A DNA stretch of 64,000 nt, taken from positions 9,405,595 through 9,469,594 of the forward strand of contig OX335644.1 in NCBI GenBank assembly GCA_946894095.1, written 5' to 3'. Under the pieces are notes generated by a model. The model was not told the origin of the DNA. It worked only from the letters and a program-made list of their open reading frames with translations, and did no database searches. Source of the stretch: Incurvaria masculella (Eukaryota > Arthropoda > Insecta > Lepidoptera > Incurvariidae). Both the position numbers and the translations under genes were made by a program. Positions 51,840 to 61,900 of this stretch are shown piece by piece; the stretch's first letter is position 1, and each line of letters begins with the position of its first letter.

Positions 51840-54800
51840 TTACTACAGAGGATCTATAGAATAATGTATTAATCCTGGCGGTCCTAATAAGGATAATGGG
51901 AAACTGTTATGAAATTTTTGCATTGTCATCGGTCCTTGATACGTATGCAAAGTTTCAAATTAAAGACTTCTGCAAACTGTTGAAAATTAATCTCAAAGAT
52001 TCCATTACATTCATAGATGTATACAACCCAAGCTTATATAAAAGCGTGTTTTTAATAACTAGCTCTGTCTCTTTTACTCCACTACAGAGGATCTATAAAA
52101 GAATTTATTAATCCTGGCGGTCCTAATAAGGATAATGGGATACTGTTATGAAATTATTGCATTGTCATCGGTCCTTGATACGTATGCAAAGTTTCAAATT
52201 AATCAGACTTCTGGAAAATGGTGAAAATTAATCTCAAAGATTCCATTACATACATAGTTACATACAACCCAAGCTAATAATAAAAGCGTGTTATCCTGGC
52301 GGTCCTAATAAGGATAATGGGAAACTGTTATGAAATTATTGCATTGTCATCGGTCCTTGATACGTATGCAAAGTTTCAAATTAATCAGACTTCTGGAAAC
52401 TGGTGAAAATTAATCTCAAAAATTCCATTACACACATAGATACATACAACCCAAGCTAATAAAAGCGTGTTATCCTGGCGGTCCTAATAAGGATAATGAG
52501 ATACTGTTATGAAATTATTGCATTGTCATCGGTCCTTGATACGTATGCAAAGTTTCAAATTAATCAAACTTCTGGAAACTGGTGAAAATTAAGTTCAAAG
52601 ATTCCGTTACATAGATACATAGATACAACCCAAGCTAATAAAAAAAAAAAAAAAAAAAAAAAGCGTGTGTTTTAGTTTGATTTATCAATTAGTTATTATT
52701 ACTACAGAGGATCTATAGAATAATGTATTACTCCTGGCGGTCCTAATAAGGATAATGGGAAACTGTTATGAAATTATTGCATTGTCATCGGTCCTTGATA
52801 CGTATGCAAAGTTTCAAATTAAAGACTTCTGGAAACTGGTGAAAATTAATCTCAAAAATTCCATTACATTCATAGATGTATACAACCCAAGCTTATATAA
52901 AAGCGTGTTTTTAATAACTAGCTCTGTCTCTTTTACTCCATTACAGAGGATCTATAAAATAATTTATTAATCCTGGCGGTCCTAATAAGGATAATGGGAT
53001 ACTGTTATGAAATTATTGCATAGTCATCGGTCCTTGATACGTATGCAAAGTTTCAAATTAATCAGACTTCTGGAAAATGGTGAAAATTAATCTCAAAGAT
53101 TCCATTACATACATAGTTACATACAACCCAAGCTAATAATAAAAGCGTGTTATCCTGGCGGTCCTAATAAGGATAATGGGATACTGTTATGAAATTATTG
53201 CATTGTCATCGGTCCTTGATACGTATGCAAAGTTTCAAATTAATCAGACTTCTGGAAACTGGTGAAAATTAATCTCAAAAATTCCATTACACACATAGAT
53301 ACATACAACCCAAGCTAATAAAAGCGTGTTATCCTGGCGGTCCTAATAAGGATAATGAGATACTGTTATGAAATTATTGCATTGTCATCGGTCCTTGATA
53401 CGTATGCAAAGTTTCAAATTAATCAGACTTCTGGAAACTGGTGAAAATTAAGTTCAAAGATTCCGTTACATAGATACATAGATACAACCCAAGCTAATAA
53501 AAAAAAAAAAAAAAAAAAAAAAAGCGTGTGTTTTAGTTTGATTTATCAATTAGTTATTATTACTACAGAGGATCTATAGAATAATGTATTAATCCTGGCG
53601 GTCCTAATAAGGATAATGGGAAACTGTTATGAAATTATTGCATTGTCATCGGTCCTTGATACGTATGCAAAGTTTCAAATTAAAGACTTCTGGAAACTGG
53701 TGAAAATTAATCTCAAAGATTCCATTACATTCATAGATGTATACAACCCAAGCTTATATAAAAGCGTGTTTTTAATAACTAGCTCTGTCTCTTTTACTCC
53801 ACTACAGAGGATCTATAAAATAATTTATTAATCCTGGCGGTCCTAATAAGGATAATGGGATACTGTTATGAAATTATTGCATTGTCATCGGTCCTTGATA
53901 CGTATGCAAAGTTTCAAATTAATCAGACTTCTGGAAAATGGTGAAAATTAATCTCAAAGATTCCATTACATACATAGTTACATACAACCCAAGCTAATAA
54001 TAAAAGCGTGTTATCCTGGCGGTCCTAATAAGGATAATGGGAAACTGTTATGAAATTATTGCATTGTCATCGGTCCTTGATACGTATGCAAAGTTTCAAA
54101 TTAATCAGACTTCTGGAAACTGGTGAAAATTAATCTCAAAAATTCCATTACACACATAGATACATACAACCCAAGCTAATAAAAGCGTGTTATCCTGGCG
54201 GTCCTAATAAGGATAATGAGATACTGTTATGAAATTATTGCATTGTCATCGGTCCTTGATACGTATGCAAAGTTTCAAATTAATCAAACTTCTGGAAACT
54301 GGTGAAAATTAAGTTCAAAGATTCCGTTACATAGATACATAGATACAACCCAAGCTAATAAAAGCGTGTTATCCTGGCGGTCCTAATAAGGATAATGAGA
54401 TACTGTTATGAAATTATTGCATTGTCATCGGTCCTTGATACGTATGCAAAGTTTCAAATTAATCAGACTTCTGGAAACTGGTGAAAATTAAGTTCAAAGA
54501 TTCCGTTACATAGATACATAGATACAACCCAAGCTAATAAAAAAAAAAAAAAAAAAAAGCGTGTGTTTTAGTTTGATTTATCAATTAGTTATTATTACTA
54601 CAGAGGATCTATAGAATAATGTATTAATCCTGGCGGTCCTAATAAGGATAATGGGAAACTGTTATGAAATTATTGCATTGTCATCGGTCCTTGATACGTA
54701 TGCAAAGTTTCAAATTAAAGACTTCTGGAAACTGGTGAAAATTAATCTCAAAAATTCCATTACATTCATAGATGTATACAACCCAAGCTTATATAAAAGC

Positions 54801-57426
54801 GTGTTTTTAATAACTAGCTCTGTCTCTTTTACTCCATTACAGAGGATCTATAAAAGAATTTATTAATCCTGGCGGTCCTAATAAGGATAATGGGATACTG
54901 TTATGAAATTATTGCATTGTCATCGGTCCTTGATACGTATGCAAAGTTTCAAATTAATCAGACTTCTGGAAAATGGTGAAAATTAATCTCAAAGATTCCA
55001 TTACATACATAGTTACATACAACCCAAGCTAATAATAAAAGCGTGTTATCCTGGCGGTCCTAATAAGGATAATGGGATACTGTTATGAAATTATTGCATT
55101 GTCATCGGTCCTTGATACGTATGCAAAGTTTCAAATTAATCAGACTTCTGGAAACTGGTGAAAATTAATCTCAAAAATTCCATTACACACATAGATACAT
55201 ACAACCCAAGCTAATAAAAGCGTGTTATCCTGGCGGTCCTAATAAGGATAATGAGATACTGTTATGAAATTATTGCATTGTCATCGGTCCTTGATACGTA
55301 TGCAAAGTTTCAAATTAATCAGACTTCTGGAAACTGGTGAAAATTAAGTTCAAAGATTCCGTTACATAGATACATAGATACAACCCAAGCTAATAAAAAA
55401 AAAAAAAAAAAAAAAAAAAGCGTGTGTTTTAGTTTGATTTATCAATTAGTTATTATTACTACAGAGGATCTATAGAATAATGTATTAATCCTGGCGGTCC
55501 TAATAAGGATAATGGGAAACTGTTATGAAATTATTGCATTGTCATCGGTCCTTGATACGTATGCAAAGTTTCAAATTAAAGACTTCTGGAAACTGGTGAA
55601 AATTAATCTCAAAGATTCCATTACATTCATAGATGTATACAACCCAAGCTTATATAAAAGCGTGTTTTTAATAACTAGCTCTGTCTCTTTTACTCCACTA
55701 CAGAGGATCTATAAAATAATTTATTAATCCTGGCGGTCCTAATAAGGATAATGGAAAACTGTTATGAAATTATTGCATTGTCATCGGTCCTTGATACGTA
55801 TGCAAAGTTTCAAATTAATCAGACTTCTGGAAACTGGTGAAAATTAATCTCAAAAATTCCATTACATACATAGATACATACAACCCAAGCTAATAAAAGC
55901 GTGTTATCCTGGCGGTCCTAATAAGGATAATGGGATACTTTTATGAAATTATTGCATTGTCATCGGTCCTTGATACGTATGCAAAGTTTCAAATTAATCA
56001 GACTTCTGGAAACTGGTGAAAATTAAGTTCAAAGATTCCGTTACATAGATACAACCCAAGCTAATATTAAAAGCGTGTTAATAATGGGAAACTGTTATGA
56101 AATTATTGCATTGTCATCGGTCCTTGATACGTATGCAAAGTTTCAAATTAATCAGACTTCTGAAAACTGGTGAAAATTAATCTCAAAAATTCCATTACAT
56201 ACATAGATACATACAACCCAAGCTAATAAAAGCGTGTTATCCTGGCGGTCCTAATAAGGATAATGGGATACTGTTATGAAATTATTGCATTGTCATCGGT
56301 CCTTGATACGTATGCAAAGTTTCAAATTAATCAGACTTCTGGAAACTGGTGAAAATTAAGTTCAAAGATTCCGTTACATAGATACATAGATACAACCCAA
56401 GCTAATAAAAAAAAAAAAAAAAAAAAAAAAAAGCGTGTGTTTTAGTTTGATTTATCAATTAGTTATTATTACTACAGAGGATCTATAGAATAATGTATTA
56501 ATCCTGGCGGTCCTAATAAGGATAATGGGAAACTGTTATGAAATTATTGCATTGTCATCGGTCCTTGATACGTATGCAAAGTTTCAAATTAAAGACTTCT
56601 GGAAACTGGTGAAAATTAATCTCAAAGATTCCATTACATTCATAGATGTATACAACCCAAGCTTATATAAAAGCGTGTTTTTAATAACTAGCTCTGTCTC
56701 TTTTACTCCACTACAGAGGATCTATAAAATAATTTATTAATCCTGGCGGTCCTAATAAGGATAATGGAAAACTGTTATGAAATTATTGCATTGTCATCGG
56801 TCCTTGATACGTATGCAAAGTTTCAAATTAATCAGACTTCTGGAAACTGGTGAAAATTAATCTCAAAAATTCCATTACATACATAGATACATACAACCCA
56901 AGCTAATAAAAGCGTGTTATCCTGGCGGTCCTAATAAGGATAATGGGATACTTTTATGAAATTATTGCATTGTCATCGGTCCTTGATACGTATGCAAAGT
57001 TTCAAATTAATCAGACTTCTGGAAACTGGTGAAAATTAAGTTCAAAGATTCCGTTACATAGATACAACCCAAGCTAATATTAAAAGCGTGTTAATAATGG
57101 GAAACTGTTATGAAATTATTGCATTGTCATCGGTCCTTGATACGTATGCAAAGTTTCAAATTAATCAGACTTCTGAAAACTGGTGAAAATTAATCTCAAA
57201 AATTCCATTACATACATAGATACATACAACCCAAGCTAATAAAAGCGTGTTATCCTGGCGGTCCTAATAAGGATAATGGGATACTGTTATGAAATTATTG
57301 CATTGTCATCGGTCCTTGATACGTATGCAAAGTTTCAAATTAATCAGACTTCTGGAAACTGGTGAAAATTAAGTTCAAAGATTCCGTTACATAGATACAA
57401 CCCAAGCTAATAAAAGCGTGTTAAAA
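51840..57426 (+). repeat. 27-unit tandem array with higher-order structure
   Basis: The landmark 'tcatcggtccttgatacgta' occurs 27 times. Spacings from the first are 239, 182, 179, 259; 239, 182, 179, 261; 239, 182, 179, 179, 256; 239, 182, 179, 261; 239, 179, 154, 179, 262; 239, 179, 154, 179. Higher-order units of about 860, 1035 and 1013 bp therefore repeat. Each starts with a long (239) monomer and, except for the last group, which ends without one, closes with a poly-A run of about 19-28 followed by 'gcgtgtgttttagtttgatt'. Monomers end 'caacccaagctaataaaagc'. The long monomer has a 71-codon frame (51896, 52755, 53616, 54651, 55512, 56525); its conservation is explained by recent duplication and is not proof of a protein. 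Confidence 0.93.
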
Positions 57427-58425
57427 AAAAAAGAACTACTTGTAATTAGAGAACTACTTATAACTATTATAATTGTTGTTTATTGATCCTTATTTCTCAA
57501 TACGCTACAAGCAAGAAAAAAATATGCGTGGAAAGAAAATATTACAGTATTATCACGTAGTTTCACAAACTAAAAATAAATATCAGGGTACCGCCTCTCT
57601 CAAATAATGTTTAAAATATTATTCCAAGTAGAGAATGCTGTTTGTCGATAATGTAGCATTTCCTGTTTCCACCACCTACAGCTGCAAACTCCCCAAGTTA
57701 CTTATCGGATTTCCGGTGACTGGATGTGGTGAAAACAGAGGTAAGGCTAGTACGCTGAAATTATAAAAAATAATGTCCATCATACACAATCCGTTGTGTA
57801 CACGACTAATATTTATTTTCAATCTTCACTACATAGTATAAAACAAAGTCGCTTTCCCTATGTCCCTATATATGCTTAAATCTTTAAAACTACGGAACGG
57901 ATTTTGATGCGGTTTTTCTAAAAGATAGAGTGATTGAAGAGGAAGGTTTATATGTATAATAACATACATTAAATAGTGGAGAAATACTGTTATTTTTGAG
58001 GTTTCTAATGTGATGTCGTAAATAATTATTTTTTTTCCGCTTACATTGCAAACGCAGGCTGAACCCTACGAGATTTATCAAAACAATGAACTAAGTATTG
58101 TACACATTGAAAAGGTCTACAGAAAATTCCGCGATGGTATATGTCTATCTCTAATGGATAACCAACAGTAATTTTTTTTTGTCATTTACTTTTTACGACA
58201 AATAATTGCTAATTTTCATTAACTTTTCATTAATCCTTATCCAATTAAATACCTTAAATACATTATTGATTTAATATATGGCCCTTTTCAGCATATGATT
58301 TGAATGAATATTTTCGAAGATATTACAGATTTAAAAATTGCGGGACGTATCGTTTGCGGCGGTACCGGCCGGCCGGGGCGGCGCGCCGCGGAGGAAGCGT
58401 CGTCGGAGGTCGCAGGATAGCACTT
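57427..58425. other. Intergenic DNA between array and LTR, with a GC-rich end
   Basis: No gene seen. The last 80 bases (58345-58425) are strikingly GC-rich ('ggccggccggggcggcgcgc') just outside the called LTR. This is either host DNA, an older element, or a sign that the LTR start is further left than I set it. Confidence 0.4.
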
Positions 58426-58952
58426 TGATTTTGGCAACGATCGGACGCGTTTATTATCGGAGCTCTCTAATATCTAATAATTGATAGCGACGACTGTTCT
58501 TATTTTACTTGAAATGCCAAAAATGTTAATAACTGTTTGTATACAACAAAAGTATCAAATAAATTTTTTTTCATGATTGCGTATTACTTGACCGAGGCAG
58601 ACAAAGCGTATAGGCTGGCCGCGCTGACCAATCAGAGAGCCGCGCCCACCGCTACAAGTGTGGGTGCGGGGGCAACGTGCGGGGATTGGTACGCCGGCCG
58701 GCCGCACCGCGGCGCTTTCAGCCACTATAAATATAGGTCCGCCGCGGTGAAATTATTCATTCGCCAATATAGCCAGCCTCGGCAAGGATACCATCAGCAT
58801 ACAAGTCAAATTGGTCTTATCACTGCGATCTGCCGCCTCCTCACCGAGCCCTGCAATTAGAAACCGCTTCCGCACGCCGCTCCGCCTGTTGGTCTCAAGA
58901 TCGTTGTCTCTTCGGTAGCACCGAATCCCGCAAATACGCAGAGTCAAAATCA
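58426..58952 (+). repeat. 5' LTR of a BEL/Pao retrotransposon
   Basis: Bounded by TGATTTTG (58426-58433) and its exact inverse CAAAATCA (58945-58952), the TG...CA form of an LTR. It is followed one base later by a tRNA-like primer site. A CCAAT box (58628-58635) and a TATA box (58726-58735) lie inside, as expected for the U3 promoter. Length 527 bp. The 3' LTR is outside the window, so the ends are not confirmed by a second copy. Confidence 0.75.
58726..58735 (+). promoter_or_regulatory. TATA box of the LTR promoter
   Basis: TATAAATATA, about 98 bp after a CCAAT motif. A transcription start about 30 bp downstream, near 'attcattcgcc', would place R/U5 before the primer site. Confidence 0.6.
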
Positions 58953-58953
58953 T

Positions 58954-58970
58954 TGGTCCTTCGAGCCGGA
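58954..58970 (+). other. Primer binding site, complementary to tRNA-Tyr
   Basis: TGGTCCTTCGAGCCGGA is the complement of a tRNA 3' end reading CCGGCTCGAAGGACCA. That is the acceptor and T-stem sequence of eukaryotic tRNA-Tyr, whose 5' end is CCTTCGA. The position, one base after the LTR, is where minus-strand priming should occur. Confidence 0.85.
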
Positions 58971-58978
58971 TACTGAAG

Positions 58979-61900
58979 ATGTCAACGTCAAGGACTACAC
59001 GGAGCCAGGCCAAGATAGCAGCTCAAGATTCAGGCATGTCTACTGACACACCGGCGGATTCGAGCAATGCACCTCACCAGATCAAGCGACTTGGCCCCCC
59101 CGCCTCACTGAGCACCGTCATCGCAAGTCGTGTACCCCGCGTCCCCGAGCTACACAGCGACGCGAGGTCTCACGTGTCGGCGAGGTCATCGGTTTCCTCT
59201 GCCCGCGCGCGGCTTCTGCAGACCGAGTTGGAAGCCGCCGAAGAAATAGCGCAAGCGCAGCGCCGCCGTGATGACAACGAAGTAGAGCGGGCCAAGCTGC
59301 TGGCATCAAAAAGAATCGCCGCCGCACAAGCAGCCGCTGAAGCCGCCGAGGAAGATGCACTTACCGATCACGCGGCAAGCTGCGTGCCAGAAGAGGAGTT
59401 AAGAGCGGGCCACGCCGACGCCCCGCTGCCCCCGCACCCCACCGGGGGGAGTGCGAGCCTCCTGTTCAACAACGCCCACCCTGTCGCGCCTCCGACGGGA
59501 GGGTTCGCCGAGCCTACGACAGCCGCACGTATCCAGCCACCGCCGCTGCTGAATACTGCGCATCGCTCCGCTCTGACGGCAACGCCTACTGAAGCGCCGC
59601 CGGTCGCGCCCGCCGCGGCGTACACGCAGCCTGACCCGATGGACCGTCTTGCCGCTGCCATCGAGAGCCTCGCCAGGAAGCGCCCGCCCACGCATCGTGA
59701 CCTGCCACAGTTCAGCGGGGAGCCGCGGGACTGGCTCGCCTTTCGCGCCGCCTACCTTGAATCCAACCAGATTCACCGTTACTCGGCGGTGGAGAACATG
59801 GCAAGGCTGCGCGCTGCATTGAAGGGTGAAGCGAAGGAGACAGTCGCCGCGCTCCTCTTCACCACCGGAGACCCCAACGCCGTCATCACAACGCTCGAAC
59901 GCCGCTTCGGACGACCGGAGGGCCTAGTAGCAAGGGAGGTCCAAATCTGCCGCGACCTCCCAAAGCTCACCGACGCACCCAGAGACCTCAACCTCTTCGC
60001 CTGCCGGGTGCAAAACTGCGTCGCGACGGTGAAAGCGCTGAACAACGTCGCCTACCTACATTCACCGGAGCTTGTCGCTACACTCATGCACAAGCTTACT
60101 CCGATTCTGCGCTCCAAGTACCTCGACTATGCTGCTTCAAGGGGCTACGAGTCTACGGGCGCACCGGAACTCGAAACACTCTCCGAGTTCCTATGCATCG
60201 AAGCAGACAAAGCCGCAAAATACATCGCATATGAAGCAGCGCCGCCTGGCGGGAAGAACGTCAATACGCCGCCTGCGGGACGCCCCTCACCCCGTACGCC
60301 TCCAGCGCCGCAGCCGCAGCGCCACCAGCGGCCGAACGGAGCATATGCCGGCGTCGACCCGAGCAAAACTGAAACACCACCCATCTGCGTCGTATGCGAT
60401 GGCGCGCACTCCATACCAAACTGCGAACGCTTCAAAAGCAGCTCCTCCGACGAACGATGGCGGCTGATAAAGCAAGCTAAAAAATGCTTTAAGTGTCTGC
60501 GGGGAAATCATCGTGTCGCGCAATGCAGAGGGCGCCCCTGCGGCATTGATGGGTGCCGCCGACCTCATCACCGGCTGCTTCACTACGAAAAGGAGCTCGC
60601 TGAGAAGACGGTTGATGAAGCCACACCGTCAACGAGTGCCACGCCGGGCACAGAATCTTGTTGCGCCAATGCGCAAGGCGCGCGGTGCGCGTACTTAAAG
60701 TTCGCGCCGGTGACTGTGCGCGGACCCAGCGGTGACGTCAATACATACGCACTACTCGATGAAGGCAGCACCGTGACGCTCATCGAGACGGAGATAGCTG
60801 ACCGCGTCGGAGCAACCGGACCGACGTCATCACTTCGTATCCTCGGAATCGGTGGCCTCCAGAAAGGAGCGCGCAGTTCACGACGAGTCAACGTACAGAT
60901 TCGTGGGCGCGATCAGCATGAGTGGCACGACCTCACCGGCGCACGCACCATTGACACGGTTGGCCTGGGTTCGCAGCGCGTCGGCGCGGAAGCTTTGCAA
61001 GACTGCGCGCATCTACATGACATCCGTGACGCATTGTTGTATGACCGCGCCGCTCCAACCATCCTCATCGGTCAAGATAATTGGGACCTCGTCGTTACCA
61101 GAGAACTGCGCGCGGGCCGCAAGAACGAGCCGGTGGCATCACTAACAACTCTAGGCTGGGTGCTGCACGGATATCGCGCACCGCACGTCGTCTCAGCTGC
61201 CTCGATACTGCAAGTCGCCTGCCACACGCGCGCCGCCGACGACGACATCGAGAAGCTTGTTCGCGATAACTTCTCTCTCGAGTCGCTCGGTGTGACTGCT
61301 CGCACACCGCGACTGCCCGACGAGGAGCGTGCACTTGATATTCTTCGACGCACCACCCGCCGCGTCAACGGAAAATATGAAGTGGGACTACTCTGGCGTG
61401 ATGAAAGGACGCTACTGCCGCCGAGCGATCAACAAGCGCTGACTCGACTTCGTGGCATTGAACGCAAGCTCGCTGCCGACGCTGAGTTCGAGAAAGCGTA
61501 CCGGCAACAAATGAACGCACTAATAGAAGCCGGATACGCGGAGCGCTGCCCGCCGGGGCCGCCGACGCAGCCAACGTGGTACCTCCCCCACTTCGCCGTC
61601 CGCAATCCGAACAAACCAGGGAAGATACGCATCGTGTTCGACGCTGCCGCGCGATCTGGAGGGCAGAGCCTTAACGACAAACTGCTAACCGGGCCGGACC
61701 TCCTGTCGTCACTCCAGGGAGTGCTGATGCGCTTCAGAGAGGGCGCAGTAGCGGTGACCGGTGACATCAAGGAAATGTTCTTGAGAATCCAGATAAGAGA
61801 AGAAGACCGTGACGCCCAGCGATTCCTGTGGAGGAATGAGCCACGGGGGTCCATTGAGCATTACCGAATGGCGTCTATGATCTTTGGAGCTGCTTCGTCA

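Noticed and set aside
51840..57426. CRISPR-like array (many short repeats with spacers)
   Set aside because: The whole 154-262 bp unit is repeated, with no unique spacers and no cas genes, and the window is eukaryotic.
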